A DNA stretch of 64,000 nucleotides from Diadophis punctatus similis. Its lineage: Eukaryota; Chordata; Lepidosauria; Squamata; Dipsadidae. The notes below the pieces were generated by a model. That model was not told where the DNA came from. It did no database searches and was given only the letters and a program-made list of their open reading frames with translations. The DNA is taken from positions 54,929,359 through 54,993,358 of the forward strand of contig JALIGW010000001.1 in NCBI GenBank assembly GCA_023053685.1, written 5' to 3'. The position numbers were made by a program, and so were the translations under genes. This document shows positions 60,401-62,502 of this stretch, piece by piece (positions within the stretch are counted from its first letter, which is position 1; each line of letters opens with the position of its first letter).

Positions 60401-62502
60401 GTATGTTAGAAGTTTATTAGAAATTCCTGATTTTTAGAAGTTCTGGACTCTTTTTCAAAGTAAGGCTGGTTTTCAGTCCAGTTTTCCTATTTGTCTTTCA
60501 TAAGAGTTTCATAGATATCTGGCATTGTGTTCAAACTTAGTCAATTTTCAATAATCAAGGCTATGGTTGCAGTTGTTATTCACTACAATCACTACCACCT
60601 TTTTGCTATATGGCAATTCTGATAAGAAATACTTATGTATGAAATGTCTTCAAATTTTGTTTTTCTTGTTGAAAAAGGATGAGATGAAAAATAAATGATA
60701 CAAAATGTCTACATGATGAAAAAATACTGTATATTTTTATTACTTTTGCAAATTTATTATTTCATAATACTGTAGGTGGCAAAAATGAAGGGAGCAGAAA
60801 CACTTTTTCAGCATCCACTGCATGTTTTCAAAGAGAAACCAAAATACTTTGAGATAGCTGAATGGCGGCACATTATGGAACGCTTTTCTAAGTTCCTTAA
60901 GCTTGTAGATAGAATCTTTCAAGAATTTCTTCGCAGATTGGTAAACAATGCTTTAAATACTCTTTTGGAGATATTTAAAGGTTCCAGTAATATGGCCATT
61001 TCAAAAAGGAAGATAAATGAAAGCCTTATGAGGTTAGTTTTGCCTATTTCATGATTAAAACACTGACTCTTATTTAATAATATTGTTTATAAAATTCTCT
61101 TGTAGATTTCTTATTATTATTTAGTATTATTGTTACTGTTATATTTCCTTTATTTTTAAGCTTGGGTTACTTATTATAAAAATTATAAAATAATTCTTGG
61201 AGTAAACTCCTATTATGGAACATAAGTGAAGGGCCAAATATTTATATTTTAAATAAAAATGGATATACTGTATAATTAAGTAAATGAATAATAATTTATT
61301 GCTCCTTTTTGTCTCTGAGTTACATGTGCTAGCTTTATTCCTGTAAAAAGGAAATATCTATAACTAAGCTATAATATAACCTCTCACATGTGTGCATGGT
61401 TTAAGATGGTCACCTCCTCTGCCTTCATTATTTGTAAACCCCTTCTGACTGGAGAATTCTGGGAGTTGTCTATTCTATCTCCTAGTACTTCCATATCCCT
61501 ACTATCTCCTAGTACTGTTACAGCATCTTGATGTATTAAGTGACCTTGAGTTATTAAAATGAATTATGTTATTTAAAATATAAATTAGGATTTTTCCTAT
61601 TTTTTCACATGTGCAGAGCATATAAAGATACAATTGAAAAAGCACTTTGCTTATCGACTGAAAATAGATGCCACTGGGTATATGAAAATAAGCATTTTGA
61701 AGGCACTCAGAAATTATTGCACCGGTCAAAGAAATCAGAAGCACGACGTGAAATTGTTACTGTCAGTGATATAGACAAGGTGAATTGATTTCTAAATGAA
61801 GGTATTTTACAACACAGATTATCCAATAGTTCAAATTTATCTTAATAATAAGTATAACAATGATTAAATTTAATGATTTAAATTTAAGTTTAAATACATC
61901 CTGAAAGCTATTTATTGTTACACCTTTAAAGACAAAATCATTTCATGGTTCCTTATGAAAAAACTTACGAAAAAACATTTTCCATATTTCTCAAAAATCT
62001 CTTCATGCTCTACATCGGATTCAAAAGCACTTTATCACAATGTAGTCTTCTCTATTGATTAGTATCAAGTCAAATATAATGGATTTTTCTTCTGCTTTTA
62101 TTTGTTCCTTGTTTTAGATTGAAAATCTTTTGTTTTTAATGCTCTCTAGTTCAATTTGCATGATTTTTAAAAAAAGAATATTCTATTTTTTTTATGTTTT
62201 CATATGATTTTAGATCTTAGAAGAAGTGAAAAGGGAACTAAAAGGAGAAGAGGAATATTCCCCAATATTTGAAATAAATATTTGTCTGAGAATTCCCTAT
62301 GAAAAGAAGTATCGTAGAAAATATTACCAAAATGATGATGATTATATTACAGAATCTTCAGCAGAATCTTTGAAAGAAACATTAGACTTTGATGAAATTT
62401 TGAACAGCTCGTTTGAAGATGATAGCAAACATGAAGAAAAATCAGAAAGTACTACAGAAGATTTGGGTACCTTTAGGAATGAAGAAAAAATAAAGCCATT
62501 GA
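3961..62502 (+). CDS. DNAH14: DNAH14-like axonemal dynein heavy chain, N-terminal tail (15 coding exons seen; 3' part outside window)
   Basis: Spliced gene assembled from exons 3943-4110, 5450-5559, 9561-9752, 10663-10781, 12311-12445, 18013-18143, 25064-25153 (donor uncertain), 34832-34996, 37340-37452, 40971-41033, 52819-52948, 57406-57537, 60776-61032, 61617-61779 and 62214-62502. Phases match at every junction except the uncertain donor of the 25064 exon. The joined frame is open for about 746 codons. Axonemal dynein heavy chains are ATP-driven motors of cilia and flagella; this region is the stem that binds intermediate/light chains and docks on the doublet microtubule. Seen here: YNPYDLQVV followed by EYWTIS, an aromatic W-L-Y-E-R segment, KKKYFILWKN, LFFADEILQSCLLYLQTLC, and YTYTLDKF. 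In spacing and character these follow the inner-arm DNAH6 tail (family knowledge). The divergence from DNAH6 and the long acidic stretch in the last exon point to DNAH14 by exclusion. The motor domain is not in the window. The start is taken at 3961 (or the adjacent ATG at 3964, which has A at -3 and G at +4). Confidence 0.65.
4111..5449. other. Intron 2
   Basis: AT-rich sequence without recognisable repeats or genes. Confidence 0.5.
5450..5559 (+). CDS. DNAH14: Coding exon 2
   Basis: Strong polypyrimidine acceptor (TTGGTTTTCTGTTCCAG) and near-consensus donor (ATAT|GTAAGTG). It encodes EFPGNFASDLRTAVYRRTD and then a basic stretch. Phase 0 in, phase 2 out: 36 codons plus AT. The split codon AT|T (Ile) is completed by the first base of the exon at 9561, which fixes this exon despite its short length. 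Confidence 0.7.
5560..7480. other. Intron 3, proximal part
   Basis: Mostly unique AT-rich sequence. A short tail GGTGTATAAATGTAATAAAT at about 7207-7240 looks like the 3' end of a SINE or LINE. Confidence 0.45.
7900..9060. mobile_element. Penelope-like element remnant with inverted arms
   Basis: The sequence from about 7900 to 8265 recurs as its reverse complement from about 8590 to 9050. For example CAAGCTTGTGGGTTGGTTTC at left answers GAAACCAACCCACAAGCTC at right, and GGTCGATGTGTTTGTTGATGG answers CCATCAATGGACACATCGACC. Both arms carry the end of the same reading frame (HIDLQ-) pointing outward. The centre encodes a GIY-YIG endonuclease remnant on the minus strand. Penelope-like elements combine such a domain with direct or inverted terminal repeats (family knowledge). 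No reverse transcriptase is left. Confidence 0.7.
8193..8525 (-). pseudogene. GIY-YIG endonuclease fragment of a Penelope-like element
   Basis: Reading the minus strand from 8525: NVIYKINCNCNCNQVYMGQT, then SRQLKTRIHEHQLAV, then FDWSNTRIIDHATTHHACEF and AWHSTSNSINKHIDL. The I-Y-K-x-x-C-x-C ... Y-x-G-Q-T-x-R-x-L-x-x-R-x-x-E-H arrangement is the GIY-YIG signature of Penelope-like retroelements. Only this domain survives; the reverse transcriptase that should precede it is missing. Confidence 0.78.
9065..9370. repeat. Squamate interspersed repeat fragment, likely Penelope-related terminal sequence
   Basis: GAACTGAAGAAGTTTCTTTG, GATGAGAAGAAAAACATTTTC and CCAGTTGCTTTTTTG resemble a common snake repeat end. 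From about 9290 the text GGTTCCAAATGCCATCATAACC-like belongs to a diverged second repeat. Confidence 0.35.
9561..9752 (+). CDS. DNAH14: Coding exon 3
   Basis: Acceptor TTTCTTTTCGTTTTTAG and donor GGAAA|GTATAA. It encodes 63 full codons beginning FSRIHKDRAKLIVDQHAEM. Phase 2 in and 2 out. No recognised domain; it belongs to the poorly conserved extension before the dynein tail core. Reading frame remains open beyond the donor to 9798, but the splice site and phase agreement favour the shorter exon. Confidence 0.75.
9753..10475. other. Intron 4, proximal part
   Basis: AT-rich sequence with no recognised feature, followed by a short ATTT/ATTC microsatellite at 10476-10540. Confidence 0.45.
10476..10540. 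repeat. (ATTT)n(ATTC)n microsatellite
   Basis: Runs of TTTA then TTCA units. Confidence 0.93.
10663..10781 (+). CDS. DNAH14: Coding exon 4
   Basis: Acceptor GCTGCCGTTCCAG before 10663 and donor CCACAA|GTACAT after 10781. It encodes IWKDEVFKDKHSPTPASLV and continues through NYLYAGHKLFMRNDF. The 119 bases run phase 2 in to phase 1 out. This exon repairs what would otherwise be a phase clash between exons 3 and 5, strong support that it is real. Confidence 0.72.
11120..11462. mobile_element. hAT MITE (GGTGTCAAACT family)
   Basis: Left end CAGAGGTGTCAAACTTGA and right end TTGAGTTTGACACCCCTG are inverted repeats. They are flanked by a perfect 8-bp duplication GCCTAGAG (11112-11119 and 11463-11470). 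343 bp, GC-rich, no coding capacity. A one-ended relative lies at 18292-18430. Confidence 0.9.
12311..12445 (+). CDS. DNAH14: Coding exon 5
   Basis: Acceptor GGCTATCTGTTACAG and donor AAACTG|GTACGT. It encodes DNKKTDSQAVSAQLSCHTR and continues to FGGEHKPFRV and SPSYDKT. Phase 1 in and 1 out. A second donor-like site (TTCAGG|GTGAGA, after 12414) would leave phase 0 and break the join to exon 6, so the distal donor is preferred. Confidence 0.7.
12560..13090 (-). pseudogene. R4/Rex6-like LINE fragment (C-terminal ORF remnant)
   Basis: Minus-strand frame 12933 to 12682 reads LAVPADNRREEKELKKITKY, then LQIEIEQLYQKKAKVLSIV and GAIPRLLEHHL. The P-A-D-x-R-x-x-E-K-E-x-x-K-I-x-K-Y-x-D-L motif is the extreme C-terminus of R4/Dong/Rex6-type LINE proteins found in reptiles and fish. 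The upstream part of the same LINE appears at 14420-14900, beyond a CR1 insertion. Confidence 0.6.
13090..14420 (-). mobile_element. CR1 LINE 3' portion, minus strand
   Basis: Minus-strand frame 13907-13464 shows an ADDTKL reverse-transcriptase motif, LEQWALSNNMKFNVEKSK, and DLGIPVDNHL ... YKSLVRSDLEYCIQFWSP, all typical of CR1. The usual F before ADD is S here. The 14000-14400 part encodes upstream RT sequence with frame breaks. 5'-truncated and decayed. Lies between two R4-like segments of the same orientation, so it is probably nested. Confidence 0.8.
14420..14901 (-). pseudogene. R4/Rex6-like LINE fragment (pre-RT region)
   Basis: Minus-strand frame 14680-14420 reads IWDNPKKYSKNSAWLKEVV, then ENESALSEDELHGFWLKHLT. 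It matches the segment just before the RT of R4-type LINEs (normally W-x-x-x-G-x-D-x-x-x-G-x-W-x-K). The usual PGPD is degenerated. The same LINE continues after the LTR pieces, probably to about 16900. Confidence 0.55.
14902..15952. mobile_element. LTR-like sequence disrupted by a solo LTR and a SINE tail
   Basis: Begins TGTTGTGGCCTGCCAGCAG and ends near GTCAGAACA. Contains AATAAATAGGAG at about 15679. It is split by the solo LTR at 14969-15363 and by a SINE-tail insertion at about 15420-15495 ending in ATAA repeats. The outer boundaries are my inference; no coding sequence. Confidence 0.4.
14969..15363 (+). mobile_element. Solo LTR of a Ty3/gypsy-like retrotransposon
   Basis: Starts TGTCAAGCCTGAA and ends TTGGAACCTGACA, so the ends are an inverted TGTCA/TGACA pair. 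It is flanked by a perfect 5-bp duplication CCTGG (14964-14968 and 15364-15368). AATAAA lies at about 15290. The LTR at 30308-30716 has the same end design (TGTCAGG ... GGAACCCTGACA), suggesting the same family. Confidence 0.8.
16144..16388 (-). repeat. Sauria-type tRNA SINE, minus strand
   Basis: In minus orientation it begins GAGCCGAGATGGTGCAGTGG and carries a pol III box-B-like GTTCAAATCTCACCGGCTC. It ends with CGGTATATAAGTCTAAGTGC and a short AT-rich tail. Same family as 17592-17848, 35610-35772 and 43886-44096. Confidence 0.85.
16430..16600 (-). repeat. MIR-like SINE fragment
   Basis: GTGGGTGGGTTGGGCTGAG, AATTGGCTCAAAGTCACTCA and CTCAGTCTCATGACCTCTG match the SINE core seen at 940-1120. 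Confidence 0.5.
16670..17580 (-). other. Possible R4-LINE continuation then unassigned intron
   Basis: A minus-strand frame at 16899-16681 contains LPNISRLKVHTEDSQQVMRM, faintly like the N-terminal part of R4-type proteins. From about 17000 to 17580 nothing is recognised. Confidence 0.25.
17592..17848 (+). repeat. Sauria-type tRNA SINE, plus strand
   Basis: Starts GAGCCGAGGTGGCGCAGCAG (box A), then a box-B-like GTTCAAATCTCACCGGC. The body has GGACCCAGATTGTTGGGGGC and GTAAACCGCTTAGAGAGTGC. It ends in (ATAA)n. Confidence 0.9.
18013..18143 (+). CDS. DNAH14: Coding exon 6
   Basis: Acceptor GTTCTGTTCTAG and donor TTACTG|GTATTT. It encodes PINDDVILHILRLRDKLSW, then a cysteine-containing stretch ending KFRKTPLL. 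Phase 1 in, 0 out. The compact hydrophobic/basic pattern is much more gene-like than the surrounding intron. Confidence 0.78.
18292..18430. repeat. hAT MITE fragment (GGTGTCAAACT family), one end only
   Basis: Begins ATGGGTGTCAAACTCAATTG and continues with GGGCCGGATTGTG as in the element at 11120. The other inverted repeat is absent. Confidence 0.6.
18440..19690. other. Intron 7, proximal part
   Basis: AT-rich, no recognisable feature. A minus-strand open frame at 19145-18876 has no family resemblance. Confidence 0.4.
20595..20902 (+). pseudogene. Coiled-coil ORF1-like frame of the outer L1-related element
   Basis: The frame reads IRGTMTKNYREIKNLLQDI, then a highly charged E/K/Q-rich helix (MEEKIEQTNQQTKQEDEKEK) and LRDLKMELDNLEDT. 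The inserted element follows. After it, from 23554, the frame continues LEDTFEREIGVWVDTLET to a stop at 23609-23611. Charged coiled coils are typical of the N-terminal half of L1 ORF1p. The RNA-recognition and C-terminal domains of ORF1p are not evident. Confidence 0.5.
20907..23553 (-). mobile_element. ORF1-only L1-type element, copy 1 (HAL1-like)
   Basis: Minus-strand element of about 2.65 kb. It starts at 23553 with ACTTCCGGTTTGGTTCC and has a GC-rich 5' leader to about 22850. ORF1 follows (22845 to 21662), then about 750 bp of AT-rich 3' sequence with TAATAAAAC and a terminal A-run (T-run on +). The 16-bp duplication CCTGGAAGATACTTTT lies at 20891-20906 and 23554-23569, partly merging with the A-tail. 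No endonuclease or RT frame exists between ORF1 and the tail. The duplication and intact ends show it inserted as it is, rather than losing ORF2 afterwards. Confidence 0.85.
21662..22848 (-). pseudogene. L1 ORF1p-like gene, copy 1 (frameshifted)
   Basis: Starts at an ATG near 22848 (MASKPGKTVLNKRLEH) and runs into a stop because of an 11-bp tandem duplication at about 22710-22730. From 22705 the frame is open to 21662: KNELVMEFKSKINEINEKM (coiled coil), then FAIRLRGLKEKKYEDLKGRV (RRM-like), HLPRDIVIYFTTRVLRNKIL and PPKMLRARKDYTFLVEEL (C-terminal domain). These match L1 ORF1p (Transposase_22) in order. L1 ORF1p is an RNA-binding trimer that packages the element RNA. Confidence 0.85.
24447..25063. 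other. Intron 7, distal part
   Basis: AT-rich, no recognised feature. Confidence 0.4.
25064..25153 (+). CDS. DNAH14: Coding exon 7 (3' boundary uncertain)
   Basis: Acceptor TATTTGTTTACAG before 25064. The frame encodes VHDLLSVDVPDMGCEEDELE, then LLVQEGKPIYVTIYSPIQ. Three weak donors are possible: end 25129 (TTA|GTACAG, phase 0), end 25153 (TAT|GTGACT, phase 0), or end 25184 (ACAT|GTAATT, phase 1). Only the phase-0 choices join directly to exon 8 at 34832; the longest choice would need an additional, unseen exon. I give the 25153 end. The acidic EEDELELL motif argues the exon itself is real. Confidence 0.6.
25575..26650 (+). mobile_element. L2-type LINE, 5'-truncated, plus strand
   Basis: The frame from 25575 reads GCVLSPLLLSLNTNDC, then KLLMFADDTTVIGLIRDNDE (the F-A-D-D RT core), SWCNRNNLELNTLKT and SIISQDLKWTPNI. 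A +1 shift near 25975 continues as FLRQLRKLKLPKELLIQFY and CTSITIWFGSATQQD. These are L2-clade RT and C-terminal motifs. It ends with AATCACACTTGACCAATAAAG feeding into a pentanucleotide array. Confidence 0.82.
26651..26755. repeat. (ATTCT)n pentanucleotide microsatellite at a LINE 3' end
   Basis: About 20 perfect units directly follow CCAATAAAGA of the LINE. The unit belongs to the AATAG class reported to be seeded by snake LINE tails. Confidence 0.95.
26760..28980. other. Intron 8, unassigned stretch
   Basis: AT-rich sequence without recognised transposons. It holds a 63-base exon-like segment at 28112-28174 (see rejected items). Confidence 0.4.
28990..29351. mobile_element. hAT-like MITE (CAGGGGTGG ends)
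   Basis: Left end CAGGGGTGGTTCC and right end GAACCCACCCCTG are inverted. The flanking 8-mers TTAGGAGG and TTAGGAAG (28982-28989 and 29352-29359) differ at one base. 362 bp, no coding capacity. Confidence 0.8.
29360..29919. other. Intron 8, unassigned stretch
   Basis: Nothing recognised. Confidence 0.4.
30308..30716 (+). repeat. 5' LTR
   Basis: 409 bp with TGTCAGG/CCTGACA inverted ends. The end design matches the solo LTR at 14969-15363. No matching 3' LTR in the window. Confidence 0.75.
31373..32725 (+). pseudogene. Decayed gag and protease start of the LTR retrotransposon
   Basis: A proline/glutamine-rich region is followed by APRFLATFNGDPRKLAYFLY and EGMNEGEAAEWVAELHNEA, a Ty3/gypsy capsid pattern, to a stop at 32035. 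The frame then shifts (DADEFVWLMWVRFNNVAQKW continues in another frame). At 32408-32449 lies a zinc knuckle, CYRCGQTGHRALEC (C-x2-C-x4-H-x4-C). The following frame reaches AIVDTVLTGQ, where the protease D-T-G/D-S-G active site reads D-T-V. Not functional. Confidence 0.75.
32855..34082. mobile_element. hAT-like MITE carrying CR1 insertions
   Basis: Left end CAGTGGTGAAATCC, right end GCATTTCACCTGTG. The flanking 8-mers GTATAATG (32847-32854) and GTATAGTG (34083-34090) differ at one base. The MITE body (CCTACCGGTTCTG at left, GGTGAACCGGTGAGAACC at right) is interrupted at about 32950-34000 by CR1 pieces and unassigned sequence. Confidence 0.7.
32950..33460. repeat. CR1 3' fragments in inverted arrangement
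   Basis: 32995-33215 is the familiar CR1 3' region in minus orientation (AGAGTTGGAAAGGACCTTGG ... TTCCACTGATTAATTG). 33215-33460 is the adjoining CR1 region in plus orientation (GAAATTTCCTAAGGGTGAGA). The same TCTCACCCTTAGGAAATTTC occurs in minus orientation at 32960, so the pieces form an inverted pair. Confidence 0.65.
34091..34235 (+). repeat. LINE 3' tail with (AAACT)n end
   Basis: GTACCATGTGCAATGACAATAAAG followed by short AACTA repeats resembles the tail at 51270-51316. Confidence 0.55.
34236..34831. other. Intron 8, distal part
   Basis: AT-rich sequence up to the exon-8 acceptor; nothing recognised. Confidence 0.4.
34832..34996 (+). CDS. DNAH14: Coding exon 8 (dynein tail core begins)
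   Basis: Acceptor TTACTGTTTTCAG and donor TCCAAG|GTAACA; 165 bases, phase 0 to 0. It encodes VDPLKKDDGEYIYCLIRS, then AAYNPYDLQVVSANM and EYWTISASYVSK. The Y-x-x-Y-x-L-x-V-V ... Y-(W/Y)-T-I-S pattern is what I recognise from the DNAH6-type inner-arm dynein tail. Confidence 0.88.
34997..35609. other. Intron 9, proximal part
   Basis: Nothing recognised. Confidence 0.4.
35610..35772 (+). repeat. Sauria-type SINE, 5'-truncated
   Basis: Starts at AAGGTTGACTCAGCCTTCC. The body GGACCCAGATTGTTGGGGGC, GTAAACCGCTTAGAGAGTGC and an (ATAA)n tail match the copy at 17592. Confidence 0.88.
36577..37250 (+). mobile_element. Solo LTR-like sequence with TATA box and poly(A) signal
   Basis: Contains AGAAGGTATAAAAAACCC at about 37098, then CATCAATAAATGGATC about 65 bases later, the promoter and poly(A)-signal layout of a retroviral-type LTR. 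A 5-bp repeat GATTG flanks it (36572-36576 and 37251-37255). The right end is CA as expected, but the left end reads TTGAG rather than TG, so the left boundary is provisional. It holds a 23-bp tandem duplication (CTTGCACATGAACAGGAAGCT) at about 37034-37079. Same orientation as the dynein gene. No coding genes. Confidence 0.5.
37340..37452 (+). CDS. DNAH14: Coding exon 9
   Basis: Acceptor GCCTCATTTTCCAG and donor AATTTTAG|GTAAGAG, both close to consensus. It encodes FTSVGGKQEMEISPVMEWLY, then ERQLYNVLHNMDLYFNF. Phase 0 in, 2 out. It matches the dynein tail segment W-E-x-E-Y-L-Y-H-R-x-L in spacing. An LTR-like sequence ends 89 bases upstream. Confidence 0.87.
37453..38029. other. Intron 10, proximal part
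   Basis: AT-rich, nothing recognised. Confidence 0.4.
38030..40020 (-). mobile_element. CR1 LINE 3' portion, minus strand, split by a hAT MITE
   Basis: Begins AGAATCATAGCGCTGGAAGG with the CR1 3' motifs (CTTCTGGAGGCAAGTTGTCC, TTAGTTCCAGGTTGG). Frame-broken RT sequence follows to 39411 and resumes at 39843. The interrupting MITE has its own 8-bp duplication. The left limit of the CR1 beyond about 40020 is unclear. Confidence 0.78.
39412..39834. mobile_element. hAT MITE (GTGATGGCGAACC family), complete
   Basis: Left end CAGTGATGGCGAACCTATGG, right end AAAAGGTTCGCCATCACTG. The 8-bp duplication is TTCTAGGA/CTCTAGGA (39404-39411 and 39835-39842). 423 bp, GC-rich, non-coding. Confidence 0.9.
40540..40800. 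repeat. MITE-like snake repeat fragment related to 53201-53585
   Basis: TAGGTAATCCTTGACCTACGACC at its start and GTGCTTGGCAACTTTGTC in the middle match, in order, the complete element at 53201. The right inverted end is missing. Confidence 0.55.
40971..41033 (+). CDS. DNAH14: Coding exon 10, 63-base microexon
   Basis: Too short for simple ORF searches. Acceptor TTTATTTTATTTTCAG and a perfect donor CCA|GTAAGTA. Phase 2 in, 2 out. With the split codon it reads RKKKYFILWKNIVKYSKTKR. This supplies the basic aromatic R-K-x-K-x-F-x-x-W-(R/K)-x-x-V segment that every related dynein tail has between the exon-9 and exon-11 sequences. The length then matches DNAH6 without gaps. Confidence 0.85.
41898..42166. 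mobile_element. Near-palindromic GC-rich MITE
   Basis: CAGGGGTGAAATCCTCCC at left and GGGAGGATTTCACCCCTG at right. The arms remain complementary through most of the 269 bp (GGCGAACC, CCAGTCCTTCGG, GGGCGGGAGAAGC). The 8-bp duplication ATATATAT lies on both sides. Confidence 0.88.
42644..43732 (-). pseudogene. L1 ORF1p-like gene, copy 2 (one internal stop)
   Basis: Starts MASKLEKTVVNKRTDYSF at 43732. Coiled coil (KNELILEFNSKLAEIEQKM), FAIRVRGLKEKKIENLKERM, HLPRDIVIYFTTRALRNRII, then a TAA at 42977-42979. Copy 1 has a glutamine codon at this place, so one base change explains the stop. The same frame continues to about 42644 (GKRYGLNTIKKATEFYINVL). About 60-65% of residues look the same as in copy 1 by eye. 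Confidence 0.87.
43886..44096 (+). repeat. Sauria-type SINE, 5'-truncated
   Basis: From TTAGCTGACTGTGATCCGC, box B GGTTCAAATCTCACCGGC, to the (AATA)n tail. Inserted in the leader of the ORF1-only element. Confidence 0.88.
44790..45075 (+). repeat. CR1 fragment, plus strand
   Basis: AGTTCAGAAAAGAATTAGAAG and CCTATGAGGAACACTTGAAG are the complement-strand equivalents of the CR1 segment near 13380-13470. Confidence 0.55.
45107..46057. mobile_element. Tc1/mariner-like non-autonomous element, copy 1
   Basis: Ends CCGTATTTTTCGGAGTATAA and TTATACTCCGAAAAATACGG are inverted repeats flanked by TA on both sides (45105-45106 and 46058-46059). The terminal repeats are longer at the left (GACGCACCTTTTTACCCCCC). 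951 bp, no transposase recognised. Confidence 0.82.
46081..46558 (-). repeat. CR1/jockey-group LINE 3' fragment
   Basis: Follows an (ATT)n run. GGTTTGGGGAAGAAACCACAG and GCGGTTTACCATAAGTTTG match the 3' part of the LINE at 54250-56210. Confidence 0.7.
48350..49637 (+). pseudogene. L2/Rex1-group LINE endonuclease fragment inside the DIRS-like element
   Basis: The frame from about 48440 reads KLLLLNARSIVNMAPLIRDL, then ACITETWL, GGGVAVIIRK, LVMYLPPSC, LMVLGDFNLPSLGDSSDAE and HTLDLVF. These are the ordered motifs of an APE-type endonuclease (N-A-R-S, T-E-T-W, Y-R/L-P-P, G-D-F-N, H-x-L-D). A frame change near 49020 continues SDHSLLRLDF (S-D-H motif). It stops being LINE-like at about 49637, before the RT. 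Confidence 0.78.
49910..50272 (+). pseudogene. DIRS-like gag C-terminal region
   Basis: YIADATLQSARFVSRSMESS, then RRLHWLRSWQADVSHKWRLA and PFDGSNLFG match the R-x-x-W-L-R-x-W-x-A-D pattern of DIRS gag proteins. It is followed by an R/G-rich end. Confidence 0.65.
50632..50935 (+). pseudogene. DIRS-like reverse transcriptase fragment
   Basis: LQSILACVRRGDLLALIDLT (normally D-L-K/S-D-A-Y), YLHIPILPLHQQYLQFCYGG, QYRALPFGLSSAPRVFTKVL and HCYLDDILIL. The order L-P-F-G-L-x-x-A-P-x-x-F-T-K then Y-L-D-D is the DIRS/Ngaro RT signature. Truncated just after YLDD. Confidence 0.78.
50936..51070. repeat. (AT)-rich and (TATG)n microsatellites
   Basis: Alternating TATA/ATAT then TATG units. Confidence 0.9.
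51071..51187. mobile_element. Short Tc1/mariner-type MITE
   Basis: Starts TA|CCGTATTTCCCCAAAAATAAG and ends near AGGGGGAAACAGAG|TA. The ends are imperfect inverted repeats with TA flanks. Confidence 0.6.
51230..51430 (+). repeat. LINE 3' tail followed by (ATCT)n / (GTCT)n microsatellite
   Basis: TGTCCATTGTAAAAAAATGAC-like tail, then AATAAAGGTTATCTATCTATC and over 100 bp of ATCT/GTCT units. Confidence 0.8.
51723..52703 (-). mobile_element. 5'-truncated L1 with ORF2 C-terminal remains
   Basis: Flanked by the 14-bp duplication AGATAATGACTTTC (51709-51722 and 52704-52717). The minus strand ends with AATAAAGTACTGAAAAAAAG. The frames MEEWMVKLMELAEMAKFTAL (52045) and HIWLSYMDLFTLSERDSKLK (52710 onward) are characteristic of the L1 ORF2p C-terminal end. 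981 bp. It shows that ORF2-bearing L1s existed in this genome. Confidence 0.72.
52819..52948 (+). CDS. DNAH14: Coding exon 11
   Basis: Acceptor ATTCTGTTTGCAG and donor TCATAAAG|GTAAGA. It encodes MILYKQLFFADEILQSCLLY, then LQTLCVDVSKSRSSEK. Phase 2 in, 0 out. The L-F-x-A-D-x-x-L-x-x-x-L-L-x-x-x-x-L-C pattern corresponds to the conserved helix of the dynein tail. The intron before it is 11.8 kb, filled by the second ORF1-only element, a mariner-like element, a DIRS-like element and a truncated L1. Confidence 0.88.
52990..53110 (+). repeat. MIR-like tRNA SINE
   Basis: GAGCCAGTTTGATGTAGTGG (box A-like), AAAGCCAGCTGATGACCTTG and GGTCACTCTCTCTCAG. Same family as 940-1120, opposite orientation. 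Confidence 0.6.
53201..53585. mobile_element. MITE-like snake repeat with inverted ends
   Basis: CAGGTAGTTCTCAACTTATA at left is an imperfect inverted match of TATAACTTGAGGATTACCTG at right. 385 bp, non-coding. The flanking duplication is not clear. Confidence 0.65.
53949..54245. other. Intron 12 stretch
   Basis: Nothing recognised, apart from the open frame at 53732-53911 discussed under rejected items. Confidence 0.35.
54250..56210 (-). mobile_element. CR1/jockey-group LINE, minus strand, RT region
   Basis: Minus-strand frames in order from 56204: NLFNTFFGSVFVNSNGSCP, VMESIINQSITLHLETNNLL with FGFRK, YGISGPLHDWITAFLSNRQ, NSGVLQGSVLGPSLFILYIN, CVLFADDVKLF (RT catalytic F-A-D-D), then PILKYSSPVWNPH and NTIERVQKYFTRRV. 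Several frame breaks. The 3' end is at 54250. A distinct family from the CR1 at 13090 and 38030. Confidence 0.82.
56213..57110 (-). repeat. GC-rich 5' region of a LINE with internal tandem repeats
   Basis: Includes a duplicated segment (AGACAGGCACTCCACTGATCT and GGGGCCACGCACACACAC at 56519-56600) and four copies of a TTTAGGTCTTTTCCCTACTT unit (56988-57055). I infer it is the 5' end of the LINE at 54250-56210 with the endonuclease region deleted. The frame at 56984-56490 has no family resemblance. Confidence 0.4.
57111..57225. repeat. (ATT)n microsatellite
   Basis: Interrupted TTA/ATA units. Confidence 0.85.
57406..57537 (+). CDS. DNAH14: Coding exon 12
   Basis: Acceptor TTTTCTTTTGTTCTTAG and donor TTTAAAG|GTGATT; 132 bases, phase 0 to 0. 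It encodes INTSYTYTLDKFCEEQYQQS, then QHALSQLQNFKDKVIKV. The T-Y-T-L-x-x-F-x-x-x-Q motif followed by a heptad-like helix is characteristic of DNAH6-type tails. Confidence 0.87.
57538..58080. other. Intron 13, proximal part
   Basis: Nothing recognised. Confidence 0.4.
58081..58262 (-). repeat. CR1 3' end fragment
   Basis: AACAGAGTTGGAAGGGACCTTGG ... GGCAAGTCATTCCACTGATTAATTG, same 3' region as at 33000 and 38030. Confidence 0.85.
58279..59290. mobile_element. Tc1/mariner-like non-autonomous element, copy 2, with nested palindromic MITE
   Basis: CCGTATTTTTCGGAGTATAA at left and TTATACTCCGAAAAATACAG at right. TA before the left end; TT (decayed TA) after the right end. It is collinear with copy 1 at 45107-46057 except for the 144-bp insertion at 58672-58815. 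Confidence 0.82.
58672..58815. mobile_element. Palindromic hAT-like MITE
   Basis: CAGGGGTCTCCAACCTTGG ... CCAAGGTTGGAGACCCCTG. The two arms (about 65 bp each, including CTTGTGGACTTCAACTCCCAG) are complementary almost throughout. Copy 1 of the host element gives the empty site, GTTCTAGACAAC. Confidence 0.92.
59293..60775. other. Intron 13, distal part
   Basis: About 1.5 kb of AT-rich sequence. Weak open frames only, no recognised family. Confidence 0.35.
60776..61032 (+). CDS. DNAH14: Coding exon 13
   Basis: Acceptor ATAATACTGTAG and donor TTATGAG|GTTAGT; phase 0 in, 2 out. It encodes KMKGAETLFQHPLHVFKEK, then IAEWRHIMERFSKFLKLVD and NNALNTLLEIFKGSSN. Long amphipathic helices typical of the dynein heavy chain stem (DHC_N1-type region). 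Confidence 0.87.
61033..61616. other. Intron 14
   Basis: AT-rich. A short piece, GGAGAATTCTGGGAGTTG at about 61450, resembles the arm of the 58672 MITE. Otherwise nothing. Confidence 0.35.
61617..61779 (+). CDS. DNAH14: Coding exon 14
   Basis: The acceptor is TGTGCAG|AG, so a tandem AG two bases further is also available; only the first keeps the frame. Donor GACAAG|GTGAAT. It encodes AYKDTIEKALCLSTENRCHW, then the basic KLLHRSKKSEARREIV. Phase 2 in, 0 out. Confidence 0.85.
61780..62213. other. Intron 15
   Basis: Nothing recognised. Confidence 0.4.
62214..62502 (+). CDS. DNAH14: Coding exon 15 (acidic linker)
   Basis: Acceptor TATGATTTTAG and strong donor CATTGA|GTAAGATT. It encodes ILEEVKRELKGEEEYSPIFE, INICLRIPYEKKY, then about 60 residues dominated by D, E, S and T. 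Phase 0 in, 1 out. The P-x-F-x-x-x-x-x-L-x-(I/L)-P part suits a tail beta segment; the acidic tract looks disordered. A second donor at 62466 (TTTGG|GTACCT) is in the same phase and would drop 12 residues. The next coding exon is not in the window, or not recognised. Confidence 0.85.
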